Source: Oryzias latipes (lineage: Eukaryota; Chordata; Actinopteri; Beloniformes; Adrianichthyidae). From it: a DNA stretch of 64,000 nt. The stretch is from the NCBI RefSeq assembly GCF_002234675.1, contig NC_019879.2, forward strand, positions 20,579,855-20,643,854. The letters are read 5' to 3'. This document shows positions 11,396 through 25,923 of this stretch, in pieces; position 1 is the first letter of the stretch, and each line of letters opens with the position of its first letter. Below the pieces are notes generated by a model. It worked only from the letters and a program-made list of their open reading frames with translations, was not told the DNA's origin and made no database searches. Position numbers and translations under genes: made by a program.

Positions 11396-13904
11396 AGGAC
11401 GGCCAGTCCACAAACACTGAACCCTGACTCACCAGGTCTTGTTTGGACTAAGAATTAAGTCTTTTTTTCCACATAAAAACAACATGCTCTTTTCTTGCTG
11501 CTTTCATGTGACATAATCCAACTGCTCACTCAATAGTTTTTCCATAAAAATGCTTATCAAAGCTGTCAGAAACAAAAACGAAACAAGTAAACCCCGGTAA
11601 GACATTTGGGTGAATAATTCACGTTTGAATGCAAAGTTATGAGTTTATCAAATTAAGCAAATGAAAGAACAAAAGGAAGTGGTTATCTTGTCTGCAGTCG
11701 CACACAAATGAATTTCAATAGATATGTTTGTAAAACAGCTTCCGTACAAATTATTCAGTGGTTGCGGTTGAAGAAGTTGCGCACAGACACGCATTTACCT
11801 GAGTCACAAATTAGTATGTAATTGAGTCCTGAGGGAAATAACTCAGCTTAACTACTGGAAATAATGTGTAAATTCAATAGATTTTCTAATGAGCTCATTT
11901 GAGTTTGTCGCAATTATATCTGCTAGTGTAGGTGCAGATCACATTCTGCAGCTGAGTTGAGGTGAATAAAAACCACATCTCTGCTGCATTCATTAAAATT
12001 AGCATATGGACCTGTCAACACTTCTCAAAGGCACGTTGTAACAATGCCATTTAGGCCTGCATCAAGCAATGCCGGTGGAGAGAAAGTGCATGTGGTGGGT
12101 AAATGCCTCCCCACCCTCAGCGACAGCTCAGGAGGGGTGGAACAGGACTGGCAATGCTGGCTCTGACGCACAAAAGAGGGTGCATTTTAACAGCCAGGCC
12201 CTGGCCTGTGACCAGGGGCCATCCACATCAACACTGCTTACACTCCACCATACCTCCCAGCTATGAGCTCAGCCAACCAGCTTTATGCGCACACTGAGAC
12301 AGACAGCGTGAGGAGCACGGGAGGACAAATGAGGACCCCTGGTTAGTGAGAGTATGCAGGAAGCAACAGAGAAATACTGAAACTGAGGAGTAAAGTGTGG
12401 TTTTTTAAATGCATTTTGATCTTTGCCTATTTTTTATTGTCTTAATACTGTAACAATAAGCTCTTTTCTTGTACACCACATATCCGATCATTATCTGATT
12501 TATTGGCAACTTCAAGGGACTCGTGGACAGGACAATCCAATGTTCTTCATCAGATAACATTTATCCCATAATAAGTATAATATTGGATTGATGTGTAGAT
12601 TTTTCAGATCCCTGATAAGCTGATACAGTACTTCCAGGCATTTATCTACCTATACATAGTGTGTGTGCGTGTGCAAACAAAGCATAGAAAAATGAAGTCA
12701 TATAAGACCCCAAAGCCAACAGAAATGTCTTCCTCACCGAGTATGAACAGGAGTATAGGGTTGTCTACTAGCCAAACTGTTGGCTCATACATTAGCAAAG
12801 TTAATGCTATGACTCTTGATGCCACAATGATTATAAAAACAGATAAGTGAGCGTTTTGAATTAAACAGGAAGCTTGAAAGTTGTTATTATGTAGGTATGT
12901 CATTCTTTAAATACAATTTGATAATGGGCTTTTATTAGACACCTTTCTGGACGCATAAACAGGCTCAATCACAGAACTTCCACTAAAATACCAGAGTATA
13001 TTTTGGGAAAAACTTTTAAAAATGATCAAAAGGTGTCAGGATTGATAGGTCTGCTGAAAAAAACAAAAACAAAAAATCCTATTGTTATTTGTCACTGGTA
13101 CAGTTGAGCTGCCAGTGAGAAGGTATTGTTGCTCAGTCAAGCACACAAGGCCCTAGTTGCATTGTTGTGCCAGGATTTTAAAACAGGCACGAGTTATCAA
13201 TAGACCACAGACTATTCGACTCACTCAGCTGTGGCTCTCGATACACTTCAGAACCTCACACACCGATCTGCCAGCCATGATCTCACACAATTGGCCTGCT
13301 TCACCGACAAACACTTTGTTTCCAGATGCATCCAGCTTCATGTCTGATGGATAAACAGTGCCATGACTTTAAAGCTCCTGCCATCTCATTCAACCGCACA
13401 CAATTAGCCCGATCTCACCACTTCAATCAGTTTTTCTTGATTGGCTGAAAATAATTTTGTGAAACTTTAACACTTTGGAAGCAACAACGTTGAAACTCCA
13501 AACGCTTTAACCAAAGCTCAGGAGTAAACTTTGCTTCTATAACTGCAAAACTAGACACAGTAAAAGCACAGCAGCATTACTTACATATAGCATCAAGAAT
13601 TAAGTTACCAAAGCAGAGTTACCAAAGGCCAATTCAGTGGCCTGTAGGAGAGCTTCCTTGGCTGACATTTCCAAGTAGCTGGTTGCTGTTGAGCCTTACT
13701 AGACTAGGACAGCATGGAAAAAATGATCATTGTCCCAAAAGACAATATCAACATTATTTCCTGCATGGTTATGGTTTCTCACTGAAGGCTTCAAAGTTAT
13801 GTTAAAAATGTTGGGTGTTTAATTAATTGTTAATCTAATTTCTTGTGTGTTTAATCTGACATATTTTTACATTGTGTATGTTTGAACATAAGTTGAACAA
13901 AGGG
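11396..13904. other. Gene-free interval
   Basis: No protein-coding exon, structural RNA or clear repeat is recognisable. Positions 12,050-12,310 are less AT-rich than the rest and may be non-coding conserved sequence, but nothing in the sequence proves this. Confidence 0.5.
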
Positions 13905-14198
13905 TTGAACAGGACTCTACGACCATTAATACTAAAGAGCCATTTGGACCAAACTGACCAAAACCTAGCGAGAGCCACAAAGTCACTCTTTGGTAAAATA
14001 AACCTTTTCATGTATTTGTGGCTATTCAGCCACTCTTTTATTACATGTATCTTTTAGATATTTCCATCATTATGACTCTGGTGCACTATCATTCTTTTTC
14101 TCAATTTTTTTATAGGATATAAACTTTTTAAAATATTATTATTATTATTATTATAAGGAGCCACATGGCTCCGGAACCTCAGGTTGCAGACCCCTGGT
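13905..14198. mobile_element. hAT-type element fragment with right terminus
   Basis: The right end reads GGTTGCAGACCCCTGG (14,182-14,197), the reverse complement of a CCAGGGGTCTGCAACC terminus typical of vertebrate hAT elements, preceded by a subterminal GAGCCACATGGCTCCGGAAC palindrome. Upstream sequence (about 13,970-14,045) has repeated GAGCCACAAAG/CAGCCACTC-like words seen in the same elements. I could not find a matching left terminus, so the copy is partial and its left limit is a guess. An (ATT)n stretch lies at about 14,137-14,154. Confidence 0.5.
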
Positions 14199-14892
14199 CT
14201 AGAAGGTGTTTAGCTGCTTCTTAAAAACTGAGGAATCCTGCGATTATCTAGATGACTGAGGATCTTTAGACTAACTATTCTCAGGTTTCTCCTCATTAAC
14301 TGTGCAGTTTGGCTTTTTTCTATGAAAGTTCAGTACTACCAAGACCAAGGAGATGGATGATGGTGCTCATTAAGGAGAGCCAATATCCCATCGGCAGCAA
14401 GCATTAAATATGTTTAGCTAGAAGTTCCCAAATACGGACTGAAAATCTGAAGCTTATAATTTTAATTGTCCAACAACAGCCTGGATTGATCCACAACTAA
14501 ATATACCCTCCAGAAAAATATTAAACACCAAAGAGCTAGATTCTTTAGAATCCGCCAGAAAATGATCCAAATATTATAATCCTTAGTTTCTTTTTAGCAT
14601 TGGGGTGCTGGAAATTTAGAATTCAAAGAGAAATCTTATTGCATGACCAAATGCTGACCTGGACTCTTTGGCATCTGTATCTGAAAAAAATGCTTCAGGA
14701 ATCAAGCCATCCGCTTATATTCAATGCTATCAACAGGCAGCTGAGCTGCTATAAAGAATGCTGTTTGACATCAAGACTTGCGAAGTTTCGGCTTCTTTCT
14801 GTCAGCTGGGCCTCCTGAGAACGCCTGCCGTTGGTCATGTGTATTTTGTTGCACACAAAATACTAACTTTTGAGCTGAAAGAGCTTTTTGAA

Positions 14893-14935
14893 AATCAATC
14901 AATCAATTAATCAAGCTTTATTTTCAATTGCCCTT
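14893..14935 (-). repeat. LINE 3'-tail-like fragment
   Basis: Tandem CAAT units run into a CTTTATTTT motif, the reverse complement of the AATAAAG...TTGATTGATTG tail common to fish L2-group LINEs. Only the tail is recognisable; the family is unresolved. Confidence 0.45.
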
Positions 14936-17024
14936 CAGACATCTGCTTTGCAGACATGGTGAAATAGCGTTTTCTGGGACCATAAGAGTGAAGGTAAAAA
15001 CAATAGAATAAGATACTAAACACCAATAAATAAAAGAATAAATACTGGTAAATTAATAAAAGATCAACCATACACCTAACTCTCCTGAACCACAACTACC
15101 TTCCATCCTCACTTCCAACTCCCCGCAAACTTATTTCCATATACCCCCATTAGAAAGATTGCAGTGATGTTATATGCCCGACCAATCAAATAATGTTTCC
15201 TACAAAGTGCGTATTTATCAGGATTATTTTGTTTGTTTTCTGAGAAAGACCACGTGATAAAATCTTCCAGGTTGCTCAACAATGGAAATGCTGGATGCTG
15301 AAAATTCATCCCTAGAATATCAAGAAAAAAAAGACAGGCTAAGGAGAGGACAAGGCCTCAGCTGTGCACCGCACTGTGACTACCTGGAGCAGAAAACCAA
15401 ATGTAAAAGCCTTGGGCTGGCTTTGATATTTCCATTGTTCATTTGTCTGTTGTGACCTGGACTACATTTAACAGACCTAGACTGGAGGTCAGTGGGAATC
15501 AAGAGAGAGGAGAAAAGATGGGAAGAGAAGAGAGAAAAGCCAGGACTAAAATGAAGAGGTGGACATTTTTTATGTCCCATTTATGCTGACCCTCGTTAAT
15601 GACACATGAAAAAGACAAACTTCTACAGTCACCAAAACACATTTATTGACTCTCTCAGTACAGTTTTCCCTCCAGAGCCTGGTTCAATACCTTTCCAACA
15701 TTTTTTTCCTGTCAGTGTATTTATTAACTGTTTTTGTCAAACAATCTTTATTTTATGAAGCAATGTGCAACTGGAGTAATCGTGACGTTTACTTAACTTA
15801 GAAGTTTGTATAAAAAACTCATTGCCTTAATGGTATGTGCAGAAAAAAAAGTTAAATGGATAAGAAATTAACACCAGAGCTCACAAAGACATACAGCTCA
15901 GTGATTACAGCAACATCTTACTCACTTCTGTGTTTTCTGCAATCAGTGATTTCATTGTTGCAGTTCTCCTGATTTTCAAGGGAACTTATTTTTACTTGAG
16001 AACAATTGAAACCAGGAAATCTATCAGACAACAACTGTGCCCTGGAGAAATATCTTTAATTACGGTAATATTCACAAATACAGAAGAATTTTGTCTAACT
16101 GTGTTGCATACAAAACATTAGATATATGTATTTTTTATTATTATTTATTATTTTTAGTTCTTGATTTCAATGTATGACTTTTGTACAGATCAGGAAGAAC
16201 TTTTTTGAATATCACTGTTCTAGTGACAATAACAGTAAATAAATATTTGTCTGAAATTCAAGAAAATTTAAAAAGGAAATTTATTGACAATCTTTAAGAA
16301 AGGTGGAAATGTCATGACTAATTCTGTGTGTTTTCCAAACAGAACAGAAAAATCCCATACGTCTATTGGTAATACAGGACAACTAATTCTTACAGTCAAC
16401 TTCTGGGTATAACAACAAACCATGCTCTTTTTTTAAATCAATAATTACATCTGTGGTTGGTACTTATTGCAAAACTTTCATCCTAATTTTTTCTTTTTGT
16501 TTTTTCAGTCTGTGTCTCTGGACTTTCATTCTTATCTGAACATTTTCAGCAGAAAGATATCACAGTCAGAGATTTGTTCCTGGATTATTCAATCTGGGAT
16601 TCCCAATTTCACTCGTTTCCTCTCACAAGTTGATCAAAGCAGTCACACAAAAAGATTTGATTCCCTTGCTTTCACTTTTTCACCTCATTGCATATGTCAC
16701 AGATACACATCAACCAAATGCAAACATCTTATTTAACACAATTAAAAGCTCTATTACATCCATTACTATGTTGGTCAAAATCAGCTGATGGTTTCTGTTC
16801 TTGCGATTTGTCAGAATGACAGCTGACAAGATTTTAGAAATAAAGTCAGTGAACTATTCAATTAGGCTTTAAAAAAATAGTTCAGAATTGTGTAATTTCC
16901 CCAAGAAACTTAGTAAATTCTTCTAATCTGAAACACAAAATTGTGGCCAGGATTTCACTTTTTTTTATTTTTATCAAAAGTTCATCAAACTTGAATGCTT
17001 ATCCAGCGTCTAATATCTTCTAGG

Positions 17025-17131
17025 TAGGAGAACATGCAATCTCCACACAGAGAGTTCCCGGCCAGGATTTGAACCAAGGACTTCTAACTGTGAGTCAAGA
17101 GCACTCACCAATGTGCCACCGTGGAGCCCAG
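17025..17131. repeat. Dispersed fish repeat fragment
   Basis: The segment contains GGAGAACATGCAATCTCCAC, then GGCCAGGATTTGAACC, and ends near ATGTGCCACCGTGGAGCCC. I recognise this word order as a widespread teleost interspersed repeat. The family name is not certain; an ancient SINE or LINE portion is likely. The words are diverged, so this is an old copy. Confidence 0.5.
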
Positions 17132-18369
17132 ACACAAATTGGTGTATCTAATAAATCCTTTTGCATTAATTCATGTGTGTTTCCACTTTCCTATCTGAAA
17201 TCCATATGACTTGGTCAAATGGGTGGAGCATTGCAGGAAGAACAGCCATAAATTCTTGATTTGAAACTTGGTAAAACTCCCTTTCAGGCACATTTGTCTA
17301 AAAAAAATACAATTGCATAAATGCACCACTATAAAGGAAGCAGCTTGCATCCTAAAGCAGATGAGAAAGGCTTCAGTGTCTTTGAAACAAGTTTTACCAT
17401 CGTCCTCTGCTTCCATCGACCACTCACAGCTATTTTTCTGTTCAGCTGATTTAAGTCTCTTCCTCCTGTTAGAACAAAAGAAAAAACCTTCTCCACCTCT
17501 ACCTGATTCAATCAAGTGTGTTACATACCCATTGGCATCAAGGCGGCTTGTTTAATTAACAATGTAATACCCTGTTTTAAAAGCCCATGCCCTTGGGGTT
17601 CATGCTGTTTTTCCTTTCTATTTTTTGTGTTTTCATTTGTGCGTGTTTATTTAAAATCTCCCTCAAAAAGTCGCTGGGAGCTTTTTTGCACTTTTAAACT
17701 CATAAACTGGATTTGCTCAAGAGATCCAAGCAGGCCCTGTGTGAGGGAAGGGAAACAGGAACATACATATGCAACGAGTAAAAACCTTAACAAAGTCAAC
17801 AAAAAAAATGGAAGATGACGGGAAGTTTGAAAATATCCAATGTAATGTTAAAATCTTTACGAAAAAAATGCATGTGGCCGTTGGGGCTATGTTGTGAGGA
17901 ATAACAAGCACAGTGAAGGGTAAAAACACGCTTCTTTGGAGATTCTGGAAAGATGCCTTAGGGAGCTCAAGGGTTTTTGGTACCCAGGCTGTATTCAACC
18001 TTTGTTGAAGCCACACACGAAGGAACACAGAATTAGTGACACTTTTACAGTATACCATGAAAGGAACAAAATCATTTGTCTTTAGAAAAAATACAATTAA
18101 TAAATCAAGTTGTAAATCTCATTACTTGCAGTTAAAGTCATACATATAAGCTGTTTTTGCTCAGAGAAGTTAATGGTTTTGATATGAAAAAAGATCTCTT
18201 CACTGTAAATAAACATAATTGATTCTTAGTTTTAGTAAGTAAGTGTTTATAGCTTAAAGTGTTAATGAAAAATATGAACAATCAAACAAAGATATCTTAA
18301 ATTAAATTGCTAACAAAACATTTTAATTAGCTCAAACAGGCACAACCATAAGTAAATCTAAAATGATTA

Positions 18370-18560
18370 TTCCTGCCCTAAGAGAAAGGCTGTCTCCCTG
18401 TGCTCTGTCAAAAGGTCAATAATGGCCCCAAACCGCCATGCAGTGACAGTGACCTGGAAGCGCTACTGATGACCCCACATCCAGGGGCCCAAAAGAGTTG
18501 ATCATCTAACATGCAGGCAGCCTGGAGCCATGGAAATCTGACATTTGTCCTTATTTAAAT
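18370..18560. promoter_or_regulatory. Candidate conserved non-coding block
   Basis: A short GC-balanced block in an AT-rich setting, with no repeat signature and no coding frame. It contains clustered GGTCA/TGACC half-site-like words. Function is inferred only from composition and gene-desert position. Confidence 0.2.
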
Positions 18561-21500
18561 GAACACAAACAATATGCATCTCATGCCTCTCCCTAACCTG
18601 TGCCAAATTTAAGACAGAGGGACCAGCAGTCGTAATGCATGGTCCTCCAAGTGTTTGCCCTTCCCTGTGAAAGCATCCTCACAGCAATCACACACAGAGC
18701 CTGCAGTGAGAGTGGGCTGAAAAAAGGCACCATCCTCACTAGCAGCACTGGTCATTACAGGCCCATTCTGCAGGCTGGGGGGTCACAAATTGAAAGCAGG
18801 TCAGACACTACAGCAAAATAATAAGAATGAGAACAATTCAAGTCCTGTGAACTGCTAACTAAGTTATAGACATCTTTTTGACATTTTAATCACAATCGTT
18901 TTTTATTCCAAAGTCCATAGTCACTCCAGGGACAGATCCAAATCCCACATGTATGCCCCTGCCTCAAAAGGTTGTTGGCCTTGATTTACATCAAAACTGC
19001 AGAATTTCTTGAAACAAAATCAATAAAAATATGAAATTTTCCCCCAATAACTCTAGGAATTCTACATATCCAAGTGTGTTTCTTCTTAAAAATTTAGCTA
19101 GTTGGGGTTGCGTGTTTTCACATTTATAGAAGTGGTCTTCTTGATGATTCTTAGATTAATTGTTATTTGCGTAAGTGTGTGCAGCTTTTTTTATTAATAT
19201 GCTTAAGTCATCATTTAAAACTCAGATGCACAACTGTTATGAAAAACAAAAATAAAACAGGAAAAAATATGAAAAACAAAGAATGGATCAAACATGGAGA
19301 GTAACAAGACATTTTAAATAATGACATAATAACAACTGAAAAAACACTTTCAATTGCTGTCTTAAAAGGCTGTAAGGCTTTACATCAATAAGAAAGTAAA
19401 AAATGGTTTTGACATTAGTTTAGACAACCTAGGTGCTAAGCTCTTGGCCAATCAAGGCCTTGACTGTAGGCCCACTAAAAAGATTCAGGAACAAGGAATT
19501 ATTGTGAGGAACTGCTGTGGGAAAACTGGATGATCAAATACAATCAAGGACTTCTTTACTGCTTAGTTACATGCACAGCAAGCTGATAAAATGTTTTTTT
19601 TAAATGCAAAGCATGATGAAACAAATCAACCTGAGCCAAATGTATCCCAAAAAAAGCTGTGCTTCTTTCTTTTTAATGTTAGAAATTCAAAAAAATCTTT
19701 TGTTCCTTTCAAATTTATATTTTGTTCTTTTTTTTTAGAAATCATTGCAGTGGTCCCTTTTATGCCATTAATTAATTAAAAAAAAGTTATTACTTCGTGA
19801 GGGGCCCGTTAAAGATAAGAAAAGTCAAGGTACAAATAAGCTTATACATTTTTTTTCATGACTTGTTGATTTATGTTGTATTAAACCAAAAACATAAAGT
19901 TCACATCTTAAACTTAAAAAAAAGAACAGAGAACCATGAAAAAAGGCGGCAATGTGAAATGTAAGCAATCTGAAATAAAGTAATATTTAAAACTGGCACT
20001 GGATCTCAAGGGCCATGCTCTCTCATTGAAACTAATGGAAAGATCTATAAACCTTTGAGTCATCTCAATCTATTTTACAATAATTGGAATGTTATCTAGT
20101 TCAAAGAGAAACCTGGCGAGAGTAATGTTTTTTTTTTTTAATGAAAGAACCATTTATTCATTCTTAGGTGTATTTTCTGTAAATAAATAAATAAGGGACA
20201 ATTGTTTTCCATGAAACAGCATGAATGGGCTGTTTAGGTTAACATTTTCAACACTCTGCGCTCTAAGACTCTTTTGTGGGCCTTTTGCTGTCTAATTGTA
20301 ATGCATTGAAAAAAACAAAGCATAATTTTTAAAAAAGGTGAAAGTCAAAGTTATTTGATTCTAACATAAATCCCTTTTTGATTTAAAAAAATATAGGGTT
20401 TGCAAAAACACTTCAAGGGTTATTGCCGCAGCGGTGTATACACGGTAAATTCCCCCTGAATAGCTCTTGCCTGGAGCAACACCTAGCACAGTGAATGTTT
20501 ATCCATGTGGACTCTCCATCTCATGTTGTTCTGTCTGTGTGTACAGAGGGTAGCAGCCTGGCCAGGAACTGTACGACACAGAGCACGAGCTCTCATGTCT
20601 GCAGGGTGTTCCACAGAGCATGATCATGAAAAAGCAGGAACATGAAGAAAAACGCAAAAGGTTGAGCCTTGGAAACGTCTTTTTGCTGCACGTCAGTTAA
20701 TTTCCTCTTTTTTCCCTTTGGTTCCACATCGCTTTTCTATTAGGTTTTGAACACAGTGAAAAGAAAATACAAATCATGCTGCCGGTAGGAGAGAAAAAAT
20801 CTAATCATTACACCTTCAAATGGAAAAAATGGATGCCACAGAAAAATGTGTGGGAATTGTTATTTTTCACCTTCTAATTCCCATCACTAGGAACCGAAAA
20901 GAAACACGTGCTCTGTATCAGATTGGTTTGGTAGCTTTTGCCCCAAGCCATGCAGCAAGCACAGATGTTAGTTTTAAATACAGATTGCTAGCAATAATAC
21001 GACCGAAGACTCTCTGCCTGCCACATGGGCCTGGTCTGGAGACCCTCACATTAGGAGCTTGCTAAGACAACTTCAATCAAAGAGCACAAATAAAACTAGT
21101 TCTTTGGGCTCTGTCAACTGTAAACTGTTATTGATCCCAACAAATGAAATTTGTTCATGTTGATCGATCAAACATATTATCTGTGTTTCCAGTCTATTAC
21201 CAGCAAGCGGAGGCATCAATAAATAGAGTTTGGTTACCCCCGGGTGGATTTCTTTCGAGCTGGAAGGGCTGTAAAAACAGTGGCCGAACAGAAGCACTAA
21301 TACTTAAAGGTAATGGACCCGCAGCATGACAAAACACTAAGTGCCTGGGGTGTCTAAATGTGAAAAGCCCTTCTGTAGCACCTTCAAGGTCTAGAGACAC
21401 TTGTGTTTGTACTGTATGTGTGCCCTCCTCCCTTCTGCCCTTGCTACCTCCCAACACACACACATTAACTCTCCTCAACATACAAAAGCCTTCCAGCTGG

Positions 21501-22219
21501 CATCCGACGGCTGTACTTGGCAGGTCGGAGGGAACATGAGAATTAAACCTATATCACCCCAGTTACCAGCTCTCAAATATCAGTGGAGTCCAGTACTTCA
21601 CCAGGGAATGGTGAAAAGAAAGCACGACAGCAAAACAAAAAGCGCCTTCTGGCAACACTCCGCTCAAATGTTCTGCTCACTGCCATTACAGCTGTGAAGT
21701 TTTCAGGAGGAATTATTGAAGGTACAAACGATCACAGGAGAAACCGATTCATGTGGAAGTCTGATAGCCAAATAGGGTATCAGTGATTTATCGCTAAGGC
21801 TTCAATTTTGGAGACCAAGCCTCTGCAGCATAATCATTGGACGGGATCAGGTCTCAATGCAAAGTTGGCGACAGTTTTCTGCTGAGCTATGTAAAAAACT
21901 GAGAGCGAGAATACACTGTCATTTGCATACATTAAAAGCCCTTCTTAGGTTTGGTTAAATGAACCGTTTCAGTCAAACACAACAGGCAAATTTAAATAAT
22001 TTTGTGAAGGTCAAAATGGAGTCCTAAACCATTTTTAGCAATTAGAAATTTCATCATTTATTACAAGTGTACTTAAGGATTCTGAGCAGCAAATTTAACC
22101 AAAAAAAAACTTATTAAATGAGAATATTTACTTTAGAGAGCTAGTTTACAAGTTAAAGCTTCACTAACTTCCTCTGAGCCATCTTCTATTAACATCCCTT
22201 GGGAATTCTTTACTACTTG

Positions 22220-22831
22220 AAAGACCCACTCCAATACAAATCTTTTTTTTGTGTTCTTGTGGCATTTTTCTTATAATGGAGGATAAATATAAAGAAAGGT
22301 GAGCTGAAAAATACATTTCTAAGTATTTCTTCATTCAAATAATCGTGAATCAGGAGCAGACAGAAGAATGCAGTTGGGAAAAGCCTGTAGCTGCTGTAAG
22401 TGCTTCAATCGGTGGGCCACAAGCTCCCTGCTCCACTTCATTCTGATGCATAAAAATAAATCCATGCACGTCTTCATTTTCCTCGTCCAAACTGGCGTCT
22501 GGCTCAGAACTGTACGGCTGGATGGCTCCGATATTGCTCGCCCTTTTTGTTGCGCAAGAAATGTTAGGTTGGAGTTGTGAGGTGCTCTAGCTAGTGGAAC
22601 AGCATGGAAATAGAGGAATGATGGGAAATGGGGAAAGGCCTTCCCTGAGTTAACAGTCCCATCCACAACTTTTAAGCACATTTCTGATGAGCTCCTGCCA
22701 CTCTGCAGGAACTATGTCCTAGAAAACAATACCAATTTTTTTAATTGGCTAAATTTGGCATAATCATAATTAAAAGACCACTGGGAATGTTTTTACAATA
22801 GATCACAAGATGATCAGAGTGGGATTTTAAT
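22220..22831 (+). mobile_element. Family A inverted-repeat element, copy 1
   Basis: First of six copies of one repeat family here. It starts AAAGACCCACTCC and ends GAGTGGGATTTTAA, imperfect inverted termini. Internal landmarks shared with other copies are a (G)AGTATTTCTTTATTC-like word, a CCACAAGCTCCCTGCTC word and a GGCTGGATGGCTCC word. No transposase frame is present, so it is a non-autonomous element of MITE type. The copy is near full length. Confidence 0.7.
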
Positions 22832-23929
22832 GCTTGAACCAGATCGAGAAAACAATAAAAACATTAAAGCGACTACTCTAAGCGGAGGATTTTATGTGGA
22901 AAACCTGCCAATTGTTTTCCTTGTTTCTGTTTTCTGAGGTCTTATGCAATACTTCCATTGTTAGAAATGCACCTCCTGAACTTCAAAAGTTCTTCTTCCT
23001 CTGTCATTTTATATTTCTTCCGAGGAAGAATAGAGTGACGGCTTGTCCACAAACCAACAGCAACCTTATTGGAACAGGTATATCCACCTCTTTACAGTGA
23101 TAGAGCAGCTCTGATGGCTCCTTTATTATGGAAAATTATTTTAAACAGCATAAAACCGCAGAGGCTCATTTTTTTCCATGTTTCTGCCACTATCACTCTA
23201 GCTATTGATAAGATGTCTAAATTTATTGCAGAATAATTCTGCAGGAAAAGAGATAAAAGGTTGCTGAATAAAATATGAGGCGAAGGCTGTAAATTGTCGC
23301 AATGCATATCATTTCATTCAAATGTAGGACGCAATTACCATCTGCTACACTCATCAGTCCCCTCCTTTATGACTTAATTATATGTTTAATGCTATCAGAT
23401 CAAGGAAAGGGCAAAACAGATGAATGAGAAAGAAAGAGGAAAGATTCTGCAACAAGACAAAAGACAGATGAAAAGTAACATAAAGGGGTGGAATTGATTT
23501 CATTCACTAGGAAATAGAAAAAGTTAATTTAGATACTACGTTCCCTCATCTCCTGTGCCTTTGTAAGATAATAAACCCAGCATGTTGCCAATAGGTCCCA
23601 TGGCAGTCAAACAAAAGGAGTCAAGTTCCTCAAAACGGAAAGTCTTCCTGCATTATTTTCAGAAGGTGAATAATTCTAATGATACGCCACAATCTGGACT
23701 CCAGAATATTTTAACTTCATGTTAGTCATATGTATCCTTAAACTTAAATAAATAATTGTGCATAATTTATTCTCGTTGAACCATTTGCATCTTCCATTTT
23801 ATGCAAAGTTCACCACATTTGAATCATATTTTTTGTTGTTGTTGTACACCAGTCATTCTTTTCTGCTTTGGTGTATTGAATCCCTGATTTTTTTTTCTCT
23901 GTCTATCCTTTTCCCAAATGAAACTGCTC

Positions 23930-24215
23930 AATGCACAAACTTTTTGTTTGGATGCAAATCTTGTACGTCAGTGAGCACAAAGAAAACGGGGGTTGTCCAA
24001 ATTGCTGTGGGGTGAAAAGCTCGCCAGTGGGCATCACAGGTGCCAGCGGGCACAGTCCTAACTGTGTACCTTTGGCCAGAACTCATTATAGGGTGACATT
24101 TAGGACTGCTGCTGTCCGTGCCAAGTCAGCCCTCTGGATTGAGACAAATTATGTAGTTATTTTTTTATGTCAGACATTAAGTCATATCCAGTGGGAGCCA
24201 ATCCTGCATCACCTT
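23930..24215. promoter_or_regulatory. Candidate conserved non-coding block
   Basis: Complex, repeat-free sequence with balanced composition between AT-rich tracts. An open frame of about 113 codons crosses it but has no familiar domain and no splice context, so coding use is unlikely. Regulatory use is inference. Confidence 0.2.
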
Positions 24216-24778
24216 CATGTCACCAGAAAAAGGAAGGGGAAAAATACAGATAACTCACGTTTCTTGAAGTAAAAATGTCAAGTTTGGTACAAAATCCAAA
24301 AAATTGAATCAACTAAAAAAATGATTTAAAATATTTTTCTCTTGGAAGTTTTCAAATGATATCCTCAACTTAATCTTAAGAGATTTAGAGATTCACTGTT
24401 TTGTTTTTTTCTGGAAACAGAAAAAAAAACATTAAATATATAAACACTACAAGATTTTTAAAAAGTGACTAGATTTTATTCAACAAATTCATAACAAATA
24501 CTAATTGAGGTTCATGCAAAAACATTTTATTTTGCCCCTAAAGCTACACATAGAATTGTCAATTATAATCTGACCTTCCAAGTAAATCCTGCTTTTCCAA
24601 ATTACTAGCTAGAACTTCACACATCGGAGTTTGTTATTGTTGTTTACAGTTTTGTTTTATTCCTTTTCTAACTTACACCATTTGGTAAAAGTACATTTCC
24701 TTTTGGCTTTTTCCCCTTTTTTGGATTTTTTTCTCCAGAGGTTTTACAGAGATCGGTGCACAACTGAACAGAGCTAAA

Positions 24779-24792
24779 GCTCCATCTTGTGG
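24779..24792 (-). promoter_or_regulatory. CTCF-like motif
   Basis: On the minus strand the sequence reads CCACAAGATGGAGC, close to the CTCF core CCACNAGRTGGCRC. A single motif match does not show binding. Confidence 0.3.
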
Positions 24793-25923
24793 AAAAACAA
24801 GAGAACAACCAAAGTCCTCCTGAACAAGCTTCCAGGATCTCTCGCCATTTTTAGAGTGGCTATAAATAAATGTACAAAAACTTCCAGAAGAAGCAGTGAG
24901 TGTTAAATATGTTCACATTAAATAGGCAGTCATGAAATGCATGGTGTGTAAAAGTACCAAAGATAAAAATCTCGCAATCAATAAACGTGTTTTGGTTTGT
25001 CAATTACTGGGGGAAACAGCAATGATCTGAGAATATCCACCAAAAGAAAGAATTAATTGAGCTCCAAGCAAAACAGAAGCATAAAAAGCCTAAAGTGAAA
25101 CAAAACTGTTTACCTTTTTTGCATTATTGGCCAAATTACACATAATTACTCACATGATGTATTTAGAGTGAATCTTTCAAATGATGCATATGCAGCTAAT
25201 TTTTTCTACACAAATCCAAGATGCAACAATAGAAAAGAAGCTGCAAGTTAATTGCTCAAAAGGTCTCACTGATGGGAACCATCTGTCAAAACAAGCTGTA
25301 CATCCACTTATTCTAATCATAATTAATTAAATGGCTAACAAATTACATACATCATAGTTAGTAGATGGGGAAAACTACCGCAGGAAGTGTTATGAAACAA
25401 ATTAGCATTTACAATGAAAGAAAATTACATAAGATAACCAAATATTACACTCATTTCCACAAGCCATATTTCTTAATGAATTCTCTAATTAATTTAATTC
25501 ATATAATGTGCATATTTAGAGTTTAAAATGTCAGTGGGTCAGACTTAACCATATTGTTGCTGGCTGTCTGTTTCAACAAGTGCCATATTAGCACAACATG
25601 AGCTCCATGTAAATTACACAGACCGACTGTTGTAATTTGAATTCCAGGCTCTAATTAACATTTTTCAAGTATATTCAGTTCATGGTATGAACACTATTGT
25701 GAGTGAAAGATTTCCTAAATGCTATATTGGAGTGTTTGTTCTTAATATGTTAGAAATAGCGATTACAGCAAAAGATTATGTACTTTGTCTTTAAGCAGGT
25801 ATATTTCCCAACATACTCATCGGTATGTCAAACATAAATGTAAAAATATTTTTATAAACACATATTCGGTAAATTCTACAGAGTATCAGTCCTCACAGGT
25901 TAAATTAATTAATTTTGTTTTAG

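Larger units (their letters stand above)
14199..22219. other. Gene-free interval with scattered repeats
   Basis: Eight kilobases of mostly AT-rich DNA without a recognisable exon. It holds a LINE-tail-like CAATCAATCAATTAATCAAG stretch near 14,897-14,916, a dispersed fish repeat at 17,025-17,131, and complex blocks at 18,370-18,560 and about 20,400-20,620. No open frame is bounded by splice sites in a way that suggests a gene. Confidence 0.5.
22832..25923. other. Gene-free interval
   Basis: No exon is recognisable. The stretch 23,930-24,215 is more complex and GC-balanced than its surroundings and is listed as a candidate regulatory block. The rest is AT-rich, with a CTCF-like word at 24,779-24,792. 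Confidence 0.5.

Noticed and set aside
24779-24792. CTCF motif at 24.8 kb considered as a firm boundary element
   Set aside because: A single short match in AT-rich DNA; kept only as a low-confidence site.
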